A program made the position numbers and the translations under genes. Below, piece after piece: positions 13,097-25,940 of a DNA stretch of 64,000 nucleotides (within the stretch, counting starts at the first letter, position 1; each line of letters starts with the position of its first letter). Source of the stretch: Scenedesmus sp. ARA3 (Eukaryota; Chlorophyta; Chlorophyceae; Sphaeropleales; Scenedesmaceae); the NCBI GenBank assembly GCA_004335835.1, contig RWJK01000113.1, forward strand, positions 1 to 64,000. Reading direction: 5' to 3'. The notes under the pieces are model-generated. The model had not been told where the DNA came from and ran no database searches. It worked only from the letters and a program-made list of their open reading frames with translations.

Positions 13097-14163
13097 GCTG
13101 ATCGTGCGTGTGCGGCAAGATTCCCGAAATGCAGGAACTTTGTGGACGAACTGGTGCTTGAAGCGAGTTGAAACTACGTTAGTAAGCTTAACGATGCCAA
13201 TGTATTGCCTGGTCAGCTGAGGAACACACAAAAAGCTGGACGATCTTGACCGGCTTGTCAGTGACAACTGCTATTCATGCGTGCAGACAGGCATGACTAC
13301 AGTAATCCGGGTTCAGTTTGTTGCTGGTAAGCCAAAAAGCGTGCCTCTCACATGGAACGGCAGTTACAGATGATGCACTGCTGCCCAGCTGCCCAGCTGC
13401 CCCAGTTGCCCCCAGCAAACAGTGTCTGCAGCTAGGGTGGACCATGCTGGCTTGGTGCCCTGAATTGCTGCCATTTTCACAACAGTTCTCGTACATTGCG
13501 CGCGACAGTTGATTATGATATGTGATTTCGCGGATTTGTCCAGGACAGCTGAACATGCATGCAGCCAGGCCACACTGTGACAGCCTGACTCATCACGAGT
13601 GCTGCGGAGCTTGTTGGTTAGGCAGCGCAACTGCATCCACATCCATACTACTTACAAGCACTTTTTCAGCATGCTATTAGCTGAACAATCGTCACAACAC
13701 GTGATGTGATGCTCCTGAACTTGCCAGTGCCGCCGGAATTGCAAACGCTACCAGCCAGCAAGCAGTGGCCAGCACCACAGTGACAGCCGCAGGCGAAGGC
13801 GAGTGTGGCTGATGTCCTCAATGGGATCGACATGCACTGGGCCGCCGTTGCTCTTCATGGCTTGCCAGCTCACACTGCATTGGTGCACTGTTGCCAGCTC
13901 TGTTACACCGTTCTATCTTTAGGGTTTTCACGCAAACAGGACATGGAGACAGCCAGCTTACCTACAAGCACAGCAATCGGCTTGAAGCTTGATTGAAGCG
14001 CAGTTTAAAGTCGTGCACGTGCTCCCCCATCGCACTGTCAGTGTTCGCGTCCAACGTCAAACACCATGGCTCTCCGTGATGCGGGTCGTCGGGTCGAGAA
14101 TAGCACTCATGTTGTGCTTACAGCATAAGCTGTGTGAAAATAGGCTTGTAATCCAGCGACACG
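13097..14163. other. Divergent promoter region between LTD and the Kelch gene
   Basis: About 1.1 kb separates the two start codons, so it should hold both promoters and 5' UTRs. No clear TATA box stands out and no ORF is convincing. Confidence 0.4.
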
Positions 14164-17100
14164 ATGCCTCCCAAGAAGGACAAGAAAGATGAGAAGAAGG
14201 AGGAGCCAGAGTAAGTGCTGTGCAACCAGCATGGGCGTGACAGCAGTCTACATGGCGTGTAGCCATCACGCAGAAGAACACAGACATAGCAGCAGGGCTT
14301 ACGTCAGCCCGCATGCAGGGCATCATCCCTCACCATCTGCGCTGATGTGGTATCTGGCCGTGCCATTGTTTTGATGTTTCATGCCTAGTCAACTGCCAGC
14401 AAATCCGTTCTGCCAAACTGTTCCCACCGCAGGGACAAGGTTCAAGCAGAGCTTGCAGCATTGCAGGGAGCAAAACAGGACATGGAGTTAGGACACGCAA
14501 TCCTTGTAGACAAGCTCAGGCAGTGCAAGGCAGAAAACGACAGATTGCTGCAAGAGATTGACAACTACAAAGCGCGCATAACAAACGCAACCCAGGACTA
14601 TGTGAGTGATCTGGGCAGGTGGGGTTGATGTTGCTTTGAAAGAACGGGGGCAGCGTTGTGGCCGGAGTGGCATGCCACTTGCTTGTGATTGTTTGCACTA
14701 AGGCAGCTTGCCAGCTCCACATACGTAGTCCCACTTGGCTGCTGCCGTTCCTGGTCCTGCAAGGTTGACATCCTGCAGCACCGAGAAGAGCAGATTAAGG
14801 CAGCAGATGCAAGGGCTGGCACACTGCAGCAGCAGCTGGACAAGCTGCAAGCAGAGATTGCACAGAAAACAGAAGAGATAGCAAAGCTTAAAGAGGTCAA
14901 TGCCAGCCAGGCAGAGCGGCTGGAGGATGCTGCCTCCATGGTGTCAGACAAGGAACGTCTGGAAGACACAGTGAAGAAGCAGGTGAGCAGATGAGCAGCA
15001 GCAGCAGCATTGCAACAGTTGCAAAAGGCAAAAGTGACAACAGAGCCAGCAACCAGCAGATGAGCAGCGCAGGAAGGATGTCTGGCTGTCAAAGGTTATG
15101 TGCTGCATGCAACAGACGGCGGCAGCTGTTGACTCCAAGGAGTATGTTCAGCTGGCAGCACTTGCTGGCATGCTGCCATTGCCTGCGTCGCCCTTGTCTA
15201 CTGTCGCCCTGTTACATCTTTGTGTTGCTGTGTGCTGCAACTGTTGCAGCATGACCTCATTGAGCAGCGTGGTGCTGAGATCAAGGTGTCAAAGGCACAG
15301 ATAGACTCCAAGGATGCTGCACTAGAGAAGGCCAGGTGCGTAGGCCATGCATGCAACAGGATAGCCAGCAATCGTGCTTTGCCGGCACAGTGCAGCAATT
15401 GTGCCACAATATGTGAGAAGGCTAAAAACATGTGAGGCAAGCAGCGCGCAGCCAGCTGCTGGGCGCTGACAGCACCATGCATGCTGCAGCATGCAGTCGC
15501 AACTGTCGTCACCATGCTGTGCAACAGGTTCAGCAAAGCGCTGCTGCTGCTGCTGCTGCTGCTGCCGCTGCTGCGCGCGTTCAATCATGTTGCCGCAGGT
15601 CTCAGATAGAGGAGCTGAGCCTGCGCTGCCAGGCCACCACGCAGCTGCGAGTGCTTTTTGGCGAGGTGTGGCTGGTGCAGACCACACATGTGAAGCTCAA
15701 GGGCAGCGTGCCGCATGACAGGGAGTACAATGTGCTGGCCGCAACAGCAGGTAGGGCTGCTGGGCATGTATGTGTTGGGCTGCAGCACTAACAGCTCCAG
15801 AAGCAGCCTGCAAAAATGTTGCAGCAGCTCGCTAGCGCCCGAAGCTTGCAGGCATCAGCAGCCACAGATCGCTCATGTAAGCAGTTGCAAGGTAGAAGGG
15901 TAGCAGGAAGCCTCGACTAAATGGTAGTGCTGAGCAAATCAGGCCAAGGTGTGAGGAGCTGCGCTGCGTTGCTGCTGTTACTGTCACTATGCCCAGGTGG
16001 CAAGCAGCTGGTGCTGCATGGCGGGCAGAGCAGGACCCATGAGTCAGTAGCCAGGGAGACGGCTGTGCTCAGCCTAGACACTCTGCAGTGAGTAGCATAC
16101 CTCAGCTGCTCGCAGCAGCATTTGTAAAGTATCCAAGCAGTAGCTGGCGCTCTGCTAAAGTGGCGGCGGATGTTTACATGCAGTATGAAGCAGCTACTGT
16201 CAGCGTAGTGCTGCATGTTTGTGCATGCAGCAGTAAGCAAAGCTGTGGGCAGCTGCTGTCACGTCGTGCTGCATCGCCAACTGCCTCGGCTACTCGATGT
16301 GTGTGCTGTGGTGCCTTGGGTTCATGGGCAGGTGGGAGCAGCCCGAGACTGCAGTGCACCCCACGGGCTTGCTGGCACACACGGCAACTGTCACAGGGCG
16401 CAACAAGCTCATGGTACGCAGAGAGAAGCTGCCAGCAGTATGTGTTGAGTAGTGTTTCTACAGGGCACAATGGGGAAGATGACTTGTATATCTCTGTCAT
16501 GAGTTTGCGCTGCATGTATCTTGCCAACACCGTGCAGCCTGGCCTGCCAATGGCAGCAGCAGACAAGCAGGATCAGATGCCCTGGCCTTGTGTAGAACCT
16601 GGAGAGTGTTTGCTCTGCCAAAGCACGGCCGCAAGTTGGGCTGCTGTCTGCTGCAGGTGTTTGGCGGCAGCACTGGCGAGGATGCTTCGGCAGCAGCCAC
16701 AGTGCTGTCAACAGACACAATGCGCTGGAGCAGCATCACTGCAAACGGGCTCAACCAACCACCGCCACGGCTGTCACATGCAGCAGCAGCCCTCAGGGAC
16801 AAGGTATGGCCACGGTGCAGTGTGTCAAAAGCATAAAGGCTTTCCTTCAGCTGCACTGTCATAACACGCAGCTAGCGCGTGCTAACTCTACACAGTATGC
16901 CAAGTTGTGGTGACACGCACCCGCCATGTTTCATTTTAACGGAAGCTACGCAGTTACTTGAACTGCCATTGGGTCAGCAACCGTGTACCGGCTTAGCATG
17001 CGTGTGTCAATGCCGAAACATGGTGTGTGATGTTGCCATCGTCCAGGTGTACATATTTGGCGGCATGACGATCGATGGGCACCTGCTGAATGACCTGTGG

Positions 17101-18027
17101 GCGCTGGACCTTGACAGTATGACGTGGAGCCACTGCACATGCTACGGCCTCGCGCCATCAGCACGCAAAGGTGCGCACAACACTAAGCATGAGGCCCGCA
17201 GCAGCTGAACGGCAGCAATCGTCCAGATTGTTTGAGGTACGCTTGTGCAGACCTATGTGTTCAATGCACAGCGACAGTTCCCTCCGCCTGTGTAAATTCA
17301 CAGCCTATTGTGCGGCAACTTGGTGGTGCCTCTGCTGCTGCTGGCTGTGCCGGCTGTTGCATGAACCACCTGCTGCCTGCCTATACCTTGCGCACATGTT
17401 GCAGGTGCCTCGCTGTGCGCCACAGAGGATGGCCGGCGGCTATACCTGGTGGGCGGCCATGACGGCCGCACGCTGTTAAATGACTGTTATTACCTGGAGG
17501 TGGAGCGGCTGATGTGGAGCCAGATCACCCCCAGCGGGCCGGCGCCAGAGCCGCGGGAGCAGCACGTGGCAGCAGTGCTGGGCAAGTACCTGTTCATCAC
17601 CGGCGGCTGCAGCGAGGCGCCTGCTGCTGCTGCTGCTGCTGGCGCCGGCAGCTTGGCCGCGGCTGGCGGGGATGCGGCAGCTGCGGTCGGCGGGATGGTT
17701 GGCAAGCGGCTGACGGATACGTATGTGCTGGATATGTACACGGGGCCGGCCTGGGAGCAGCTGGATGACGGGGCTTGGGGCAACAACCTTGTGTGGCTGA
17801 AGCAGGTGGGGTGGCTGGAGTGGCATTATGTCATATACATAGCATAGTATGCAGCTGTGGTGGTGGCTGTTGCCCGGTGCAGGGGACAGGGGTCGGCTAG
17901 GCATGTGTGCCACAGGGCATCTGCCCAAGCTGCTGTCGACACCAGCTCACAGGTACATGCATGTCTGCTGACATCTGTATGTCTGGCCCGCACATGCATG
18001 CTCACCTGCACGCTGCTGCTGCTACTG

Positions 18028-18090
<63 letters not shown>

Positions 18091-19242
18091 ACATGCACGT
18101 GTCTGCGGCCCTTGCACATGCAGATGTCTGTGAACAGCGTGATGCACGGCAGCCGGCTGTTCACGCTGCGGCCCAACCTGCACGAGCAGCTGGAGGAGCT
18201 TATGGTGATGGAGCTGACGCTGCCCGAGGACATCGAGCGCATGAAGACAGCCAAGCGCCGCGACAAGGAGCAGGTGCGTGACAGTGCGGCCCTCAGGGTT
18301 GGAGTCTAAGCATGGTTGTGCCAGGGCTACAGGGCGGGTGTGAGCAGTGGCGAGCTGCAGGGCGGCAGCTGAATGCACAGCTAGCCATAGTGGCCTGTTT
18401 TGGCATGACGGGCAAGTTATGCTACACAGATGGGGAGGTGTGTGCCAGACCGTTGCATGCACAGCTCGATCCTGGGCGTCTATTGCCTGCTGTGCCTGCT
18501 GGCTCACACGTGCTGCTGTGCCTGCTGCTGCTGCTGGCTGCTGCAGGTTAATGTGCTGGAGCTGCTGAGTGACGCGGCCGCCACCAGCAGCAGCCTGGAG
18601 GTCAGCTGGCGGCCGCCCAGCAAGAACAGCGAGCGCATCACAGGCTACAAGCTCATGGTGGCAACCAGCACAGGTGGGGCGCGCGGCGCGAGCTGCGCAG
18701 GCGGTGCAGCTGCAGTGGCATGTGTGCGGTATCATGAACGTACAGTTGCGTTCGGCATAGATATATGACAGTTTTAGGCATGGCAATGCAGAACCGTTCA
18801 CCTGCAAGCAATACTGTAGTGCTGCAGCTGCTGCACAGCAGGTGCTCGGCTGATAGAGGAATACAGCTGTAAGCCCGCTTGCAAGCGGCAGTCCTGTGAA
18901 TGATCCTGCGTTGGCAGCACCGCGCTCCTGTAGTGATCAGAGTAGCAGGTGCTTGATCATCATGTTACCCAGGTGCTTGATGTCATCTCTGCAGGCTGAC
19001 CTACAAAGTGGTAATGTGAGTAGAAACCGCCCAGTACTTGAGCTGATTAGCCGCTCATCATGAGCACAGTGTGCTTCTGCTGCTGTTCAGGTGTTGCGCG
19101 GGAAGTGTTTCAGGGCAAGGGTTTGAGCTACACAGTCACGGGCTTGAAGCCAGCTGCAGAGTACGTGTTCTGCGTGAAGGCTACATATGATGATGGCTCC
19201 TTTGTATGGAGTGAATCCAAGGCATTCACCACCAAGTCATAG
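14164..19242 (+). CDS. Coiled-coil / Kelch-repeat / fibronectin III protein, possibly ciliary
   Basis: Thirteen exons close in phase for 648 residues: 14164-14210, 14433-14601, 14764-14982, 15250-15335, 15599-15750, 15997-16087, 16332-16413, 16657-16803, 17047-17170, 17405-17805, 18124-18273, 18547-18673 and 19091-19242. The N-terminus is a Lys/Glu-rich head (MPPKKDKKDEKKEEP), then about 190 residues of heptad-like coiled coil (EIDNYKARI, LQQQLDKLQAEI). A Kelch propeller follows, with blades marked by VLHGGQ, VFGGST, YIFGGM, YLVGGHDGRTLLND and FITGGC plus later Trp residues. The C-terminus is a fibronectin type III fold (LEVSWRPPSKNSERITGYKL ... YVFCVKATYDDGSF). Kelch followed by FN3 recalls host-cell-factor-like proteins, but the coiled-coil head does not. 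Similar heads are common in flagellar proteins, so a basal-body or axonemal role is a guess. Confidence 0.85.
18012..18089 (+). repeat. (CTG)n microsatellite in Kelch-gene intron 10
   Basis: About 25 CTG units, interrupted by two CTA units near the start and then pure. It ends about 35 bases before the acceptor of exon 11. On the other strand it reads as a long poly-Gln ORF, which is a shadow. Confidence 0.9.
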
Positions 19243-20183
19243 CACAGTCTATTCAAGGGGTATAACGTCTTGTAGAGTGAGCAGCATGACGTCATGCCAG
19301 TCGAGTTGATGCTATGGCTTGATGGGTAACATGATGATGATGATGCCAGTCGACTGACTTAGGAAAGGGGTTCCAGTGGATTTACAATAGCTTGGGATGT
19401 CACTGTGCAGCATTGCTAGCGCCAGGTGCAACAGTGAAACCATGGAGGGAAGCATCGATGTTATGTTACACAAAACCATGACCGTGGCCCACACATAGCA
19501 TGCTCAGCCACAGCCTTGCCACCTGTGCTGTCTGCCAAGCATAGTATGGCCTCTTGGTCACTTGCATGCTGTAGCAGATACATGTGCTAGAAGGACGCAA
19601 AGGAAGCACATCACAGCAAACCCCTTACACCCATGATGCAAGGATGGTGCCAGCACGCCCTGCCAGCAGCACATCATTGACAACAATAGCAGTGCATTAC
19701 TGCAAGATGTCGAAGACGGAGTCATGCTGCTGCTTCTGGCGATGCACAACACTTGTGTCAAGCGATCCACTGGCAGTGCCTGTTGCTGCAGTCATGCTGT
19801 GAAGGGCCGGCACAGCAATCATGACCAGGCACCAGCACCAGCAGCATGAAACCACTGGGATTAACGACTGCAAACCAACCACTGACATGTGGAATGCAAC
19901 CGCATGCCGAGTCAGTTGCTGCGGGCGCACGTACAGGCACCGTCCCTCGTCACATACCAATGCGGGACACTAAGCTGCATGCTGCTGTAAAGCGGCAGCA
20001 CGCTAGCTGTGCCCCTGCTAGCAAAGGCAAGACCCGGCTGCTGTTGGCTGGAAGCTCAAACACACACGCGCTCAGACCTCGACTGCAAGGTAGCTGGTGT
20101 GCATACGAAGCCTGCCCCTGCCCCAAGAGCTAGGGCCAACCTCTGCTGTTGCTGTTGCTGCTGCTGCTGCTGCTTTGGCGGCT
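19243..20183. other. Convergent intergenic region (Kelch gene / SRP9)
   Basis: This 0.9 kb holds the two facing 3' UTRs. It contains the first copy of a 32-base direct repeat (19305-19336) and a short CTG run at 20152-20174 just beyond the SRP9 stop. Nothing else stands out. Confidence 0.4.
19305..19336 (+). repeat. 32-bp exact direct repeat, copy 1
   Basis: The sequence GTTGATGCTATGGCTTGATG continues to AACATGATG and occurs again, identical, at 24843-24874. Both copies are intergenic. In copy 1 the ATG ending is extended by extra GAT units. They may be remnants of a dispersed element. Confidence 0.85.
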
Positions 20184-21071
20184 TCATCCCTTCCGCCTGT
20201 TCTTGCCGCTGCCACCGCCACCGCCGCCACCGCCGCCGCGGCCTTTGCTGGGTGCTGCGGCTGCTACTGACTGGCTGCCTAGCTGCTCTGCTGTAGCCAT
20301 GAGCTCCTCATCTGGCAGCAGGTGAAGCAGGTGAAGCAGCAAAGGCAGCAGGTGGTTGCAGGCATGGACATGGTTAGGCGAGCAGATGACAGCAAGCAGC
20401 AGGTTTGGTGACGCTCCTCGCATGCTGTGCAGGGACAACAGATACCACGGCATTGGAAACAGCAGGAGCTTATGCAGCTGCCACGCGCAGTCGGTTGCAG
20501 TCAGTTGCTGTAGAATCAGGTGTCATTCATACAGGAGGGCAGCACTACGTCAATAAAAATTCGTGTGTTGTACAAGTTACTGCTTTGCGGAGGTGCTCCT
20601 GACATGCAAGCAAGCATAGTGCTGGCCTCGTCCCAACTGCTGCTGCCAACACAGCTGGTGTGCTGCCGCAGCAATCCACACCTGTTGGGTGCTCTCCACG
20701 CGCCATCAGCACGAAGAATAAGCTGTTCAGCTTCTCCATCTTCTTTACATCTATTTGTTGGTCTGTCTTGTACTTGAGGCACTGCAGGGCAGCAAAGGGC
20801 TGGTCAGCAACTTGCTGCCGCTGCTGCAGTTGCTTGCTGCTGTTGTGAAGCTAGTGCGTTGTGTGCGACCTCCGTCAGCACCATTAATTAGCTTCCATCG
20901 TAAAACCGTGCGTATGTAGCATTGCAGGCTCACCACAACATCGTCTGTGACCTTCAGCACTAGCTTGCCCTCCTTATGTTTGTACTTGATCACGTATCTA
21001 GTGCGCAGCGGCTGCTGTGCGACCAATTCTTGTGCTTGCTGGTAAAACGTATTAAAGTCCTCGACATACAT
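20184..21071 (-). CDS. SRP9: SRP9, signal recognition particle 9-kDa subunit
   Basis: SRP9 pairs with SRP14 on the Alu domain of SRP RNA and helps pause elongation during targeting to the ER. Three exons, 21071-20934, 20781-20682 and 20311-20184, join in phase to give 121 residues. The start MYVEDFNTFYQQAQELV fits the first helix. The core RYVIKYKHKEGKLVLKVTDD followed by VVCLKYKTDQQIDVKKMEKL matches the family beta-strands and last helix. The C-terminal tail is longer than in animals and ends with a run of nine Gly and then SGKNRRKG, a basic tail that could touch RNA. I chose the ATG at 21071 because the family begins there; the in-frame extension to 21149 is not conserved-looking. It converges on the Kelch gene. 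Confidence 0.93.
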
Positions 21072-22137
21072 GCCGCTGCTTGATCTGTGTTCAGGCTGGG
21101 CACCGGCAGGAAACAACAGCACTAGCGGGGTGGTGGCTGGTCTGGGCAAGCAAGACAGTTCACATCAGCCGTGCATAGGGAAACAACCAGAACCGGGCTG
21201 TTCAAAAGTGACTGCAACTGCCAGCTGAACCCCAAACAACTGACTGACACAACCACCATGGTACTACTGGTATACTAATGGTATGGGCCAGCACTGGGCC
21301 TGGGGAGGATGGTGCCACGCAACGCCTTCATCAACTATGCAGCAGCAGACACTCAAGCATGCAGCGGTTCCGGTCAGCAACTATCGGACAGGAGTCACCA
21401 GCCGCTGTTCGCGGCGCAGTACTGCTACTAGTCCTCCGTGTCAATTGCACTGTGACAGCAGTCCTTGCAGTTGGCCCAGCATGCAGCATGCTGGTGATTG
21501 TCCCCATTCCGGAGTAAAGGGAGAGGAGGTCACAGCAGGCCAACCGATCCAGGTGTTGGTGGTGACTACATGACTGTGCAATCAGTGCACTTGCAGGTCG
21601 CTTTGATGGCATGTCATGATCGGTTGAGATATGGGTGTGCACAAGCGTCGCTGCTGGTATCCGTTGAATGCTGCTTGATGGTGCTGTTTAAGCTACTGTT
21701 AGGGTAAGTTGTGTTCAAGATCGTCCATGCTTCAGCCCCCCACCTACACTGGGCTGCACAGGCAAGCCTGCACAGAGTGCCTGCGTATCTAGGTACCCAG
21801 CGCGTAATCAGGGCTCAAAACTTAATTTGATCGTCTGAGCATGCTGCAAGTATTCAGGTCGAGGTGCGGGATCAAAACTGGCCGGTACAAATGTTTGTAC
21901 CGCCCGCCCACTTTCGCGCCAAGCACGTGCTGGCTAGCTCAAAGCACCGGATGTATTTTGTACGCATTATCAAGTACGTATTGACTCATTTTGTTATTTG
22001 CGCGTTGCCTGACTGCAGCGTGTGCTGATTTGTCATTTAATCGACACCGACAGCAACGGCAAATGCCGCTGCCGTAGCAAGCGAAGCTGACTTAAGCTAG
22101 AATTACAGTATTATAACCTTCTTCAGAAGCTGGCGGC
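21072..22137. other. Intergenic, SRP9 5' side
   Basis: About 1.07 kb upstream of SRP9. It becomes AT-richer near 21820-22120, in keeping with promoter DNA. A TATTATAA-like stretch at about 22110 lies shortly before the ORF at 22138. No gene is seen. Confidence 0.35.
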
Positions 22138-22657
22138 GTGCACATGAGCGCCATTGGCAGCACTGACTCGGATGGTCCCAAAACGGTGCAGCAGATAGTG
22201 GCTTCTGGCCTGCAGCTGGCAGTCAACGACCTGCTCAGCATACCTCAGCATGCAGACGTACGCTTGCAGCAGTTGGTGCCACCTGCCAGTGACGTAAACC
22301 TGCAGCAACGTGCTGCTGATCCCCTGAGAGGACAGCATCACCAGCAGGCAGGCTGGCCCCTTCATGCAGGACGCAATTCAGCAGCAGCAGCAGCAGCAGC
22401 AGTACCGATAGCAGCCATGAGCCGGACGCTACCATTTGCTGGAAGCTTGGATCTGCACCCTGTTCAGCATCTGGGCAACCACGTGGCTGGCAGCAGCAGC
22501 AGCAGCAGCAGTGGCACAGCACATCTGCACAAGGAGCAACATGCAGTCACAGTAGCCGCAGCAGCAGCAGCAGCAGCAGCTGTTGCGCCAGCGCCAGCTG
22601 GAGGTGGATCAGGCATTGCAGCTCCACGTGCCACAGGCAGTGGCGAGGTGGCAGCAA

Positions 22658-22691
<34 letters not shown>

Positions 22692-22722
22692 GGCACCAGG
22701 CAAGCGGCCAAGGCACACCTAA
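22138..22722 (+). CDS. Low-complexity ORF, hypothetical (doubtful)
   Basis: A single open frame of 194 residues starts MHMSAIGSTDSDGPKTVQ and ends in a basic GKRPRHT. It contains poly-Ala, poly-Ser and poly-Gln runs made by CAG repeats. An AT-rich TATTATAA-like stretch about 25 bases upstream is the only promoter-like sign. Another frame at 22583-22855 reads just as well over its second half (RQRQLEVDQALQLHVPQAVA), so a splice or a different frame could be the true one. I recognise no domain. It may be a small nuclear protein or chance coding in a repeat-rich stretch. Confidence 0.3.
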
Positions 22723-24842
22723 CAAGACGGAGACAGCAGCATTGCAGTTAGACGGCGCCACACCGCAGGTGAAATTTTTGACAACTGGCGGGCCAAGCAC
22801 TGTGTCAGGTGCCTGTTCTCAAACAATAGATGCTGCTGATCAGCTGCTTTGCTGACAAGGCCTTCATCTAGATGAAAACAAACGGGGGCAAGCATCCACT
22901 GGATATATGGCACAACAAGAGCTCTGTGATGCTGGGTGCGCAGCCTGCTGGTGCAAGCTTTCCCACAGTGTCACAGCAGCTGGAGCCACACCGAAACAAA
23001 AGTTACATTTCATCCCAGTTACCAGGGCAGTAGCGACGACCAATGACCTGCGCTCTGGAGACTCCTTGGCATGAACCTGGCCACATGCACACGCAGCATC
23101 ATTTGCATGATCCGTAGGGCAGTATGATCGGTAAGGCAGGGAGCAGTGATTTTGTTGTTTTGGTTCATTGCAGACCTGTGCTGTAGTGGGCCATAGGGCA
23201 CTGTGCGCGCTCTTTGTCGTAAGGGGTGATGAGTCAGGTGATAGGCTTTGTTTGCTGGATCTCTGCTGCCCCTGCTTTTCATCAAGCAGGGCAGAACATC
23301 AGCAGCAGTTGGTGTCAGCGCACATGCGAGCAAAATGCAGGTGGTTCTAGATATTGCGGGGCTGCCGATGGCATGGCGTGCATGTATCTGCACCGGCCAA
23401 GCATAGGTTTAGGTACACAAGAAATGGGCAGCTCAGAATAGCATGTTTGCTTTGGCCATCCCTAGCACCTCAACTGTGCACTGAGCACAGCAGCTGCTAC
23501 AAGCGCCGTTGTGCAGCGGGGGCGCAGTGTCACAATTACATTAGGTCTTGGCCACCTGAATGGAGCAAGATAAGGCTGCTGTGTTTATGCAAGACTATGT
23601 GTGCAGGTGTCCGCCGCTTAAATGAGCTCTCGCATGCATGCTCTCGCAGCTTGGACTGTGATCAGGGTTGCGCATACTTTCCTTCCTAACACTTGGAGTG
23701 GCATTGCTGCGGTGACCTGGGCGGAGCACTGTGGTGTGAGCCCTCAACAGCCCAAGGCAAATGTCAGTGAAAACTGATAAGTAATGCTTGCCTCAGTGTC
23801 GCAAGGTTTTAAGGTATCATGATCATAGTTAGGTGATTCTCTCTGTCAAGTTGTGCCTCGTGTGGTTTGGGGGGGGGGCCTAATACCGTCGTTCCCAGCT
23901 TACAGTGCACATGCAGGCAGCAGCTGTCATGCGCTGCAACATCTGCATGACAAAGCCTGCTCCGTTTGTGCCTGCACGATCCAGGCAGTGTGCAAGTGGT
24001 GCCAAGCTCTGCTGCTACTGCTTATGTTATGTGATGTAGTATCAGGGTGGAGGGGGAGACATGTGGGCAGCACTAATTGCATACGCGTGTGCGACACAGA
24101 GCAGCAGAGTGAGTGCCCGGCACTCCCTTTGCTGCTCACGGTCCTATGCGTTGTTGATCTGCACTGGTGTGGGACTCCCACAGGTCGGACCTGGCTCATG
24201 CTAGTTGATTTCGCACATTTGTGATTGTGTAGCTACTATCATGGCTGCTGCTTAGCGCTGCAGCATACGTCTAACACCTCCGTTGGACATCTGACGGGCG
24301 CGTGTAGCAACAATAATGTTGTGCTTTGTCAAAGTCAAGCTGACCAGCCTGCACCTGCTTTTTCTCATCCATGTCACAGTGTGCAGGCTTGATGCTCGCG
24401 TGGAAATGATCCTGTCGTTAGTGCCACTCAGTGACATTGCTGTGCATGATCGTGTTATGCCTGTGCATGCGTGTGCACGCGCCACGCAGCAACTGGCTTG
24501 GCCATGGAGCAAAAATAATGGAGCAATATCAATCGCCTTGCACAATGATTGTGCACACGTGGCAGGCCATGCCAAGAAGCCATTATTAATAGGTTCCGAA
24601 CCTAAAAGCAGGGCCTGCTTTTGCAGTCCTGTAGCAGCTACGCTTGTTACTAATGCATGCATGGCCTCTGAACACTGTTCGTGGCAGGTGTGCAGCACCT
24701 TTGCGTGTGATGCTCAGTGTTCAGGGCGTTTGTGAAGTGCGCGTTGTGCCTGACAACGCACGACATGTGTGACACGTGGCCACAAGGTTGGCCTGTGCAA
24801 GGCAGACTGTTTGAAAGAAGCACAGCCCGCGGGGCCGGTGGC

Positions 24843-24874
24843 GTTGATGCTATGGCTTGATGGGTAACATGATG
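24843..24874 (+). repeat. 32-bp exact direct repeat, copy 2
   Basis: Identical to 19305-19336 over 32 bases, same orientation, 5.5 kb away. The flanks differ on both sides. Confidence 0.85.
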
Positions 24875-25007
24875 TTGAATGCAGCTGTTGTAAGGCTGCA
24901 GTGATACAAGCACTGGCGGCATGTACTACACTAGTAGCTGCTGTAGTGCACTTTTGCAAGCGCTTGGCCCAGAGCACGCTCGTGGAGTGGCTGGGTGACT
25001 TGCTGAT

Positions 25008-25940
25008 TTATGACAAGAGGTTTGTGTGTTGCATTGACCCGGCCACACATGGCACGGTCACATACTCGGCATGTGACACCCTCTTATTCAACACAGCTGG
25101 ATCAACAGTACAAGAGCACCAGGCGCATCTGACTTGCAGCAGAGTCCAGCCGGCAGCATGCAACAACTTGTTAACAGCATTGAGTTGAACCCAGCAACAG
25201 CTGCACTGCAGCTGGCAGCTGCAGCCGCTACCAGCGAACTGCTCACTGTCGAGGGTGGCCACGTCAGCAGCTCAGTTTGATGCCGCAGTCACCAACAAGT
25301 CTGTATTGTCACAGACAAATTTGTATAGTTGCAGCATCAATTCCGCTGCTCCAGGAGCAGTGTACTGTCGCACAGTTGGTGCCATCATGGTTCCATACTT
25401 TGGTTCAACCTGTGGCAGCCGGGTCACCTTCTTTCTCCAACAGGCTGCTTGCTTTGTAGTAAGTTGCACAGCTTCTGCTCTGGCAACAGCTCACTAGCTC
25501 TCTGGCCAAGGTCCAGTCAGGCCAGCTGACATTGATTGTGGCAAGACACTGCTGGGACAGCAGCATGCCAAGCTGGAGTGCATGGCGTACATACCATGAG
25601 CACTTTACAGGATAAACCATACATCTTCCAGGCACAACTGTGAAAGCGAACACACGAGGCCGAGAGGTTCGAAGCATATGGGAACGCCCCAACCTCAGTG
25701 CCCTCTACCACCTCTTTTGCTGCCGTGAAGCCATCCCAATGATGGGCGTGATCCCAGTCGCACACAAACAACATGTTTACATAGACATTCAAGCAAAACT
25801 ATTGTGATTGTTTGGGTGTCATAGACTGGCTGCTGAAGAAGAGAGGGTTCTTCGATTTCGAATCCTTGTAACATGGCGCCAACCCCAGTTCGCTGGGCAG
25901 CACAGCAATCGCTGGCCCGGTCTGCTTGGGCAATAGGCAT
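25008..25940 (-). pseudogene. Possible decayed gene or element, unidentified
   Basis: Minus-strand frames follow one another with frame changes: 25940-25695 (with EIEEPSLLQQPVYDTQTITI), 25792-25517 (TAAKEVVEGTEVGAFPYASN), 25469-25272 (PQVEPKYGTMMAPTVRQYTA) and 25262-25008 (AVLNKRVSHAEYVTVPCVAG). The composition is more varied than in the repeat shadows. I could not join them by phase-consistent introns and know no matching family. They may be exons of an unrecognised gene, a dead transposase or chance. Confidence 0.2.

Noticed and set aside
15115..15141. Possible Kelch-gene exon TAAAVDSKE
   Set aside because: The GTATGT donor leaves 26 bases, which does not fit the phase of the exon at 15250.
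18028..18807. 259-residue minus-strand ORF ending in poly-Gln
   Set aside because: It overlaps proven Kelch/FN3 exons antisense and owes its length to the CTG repeat.
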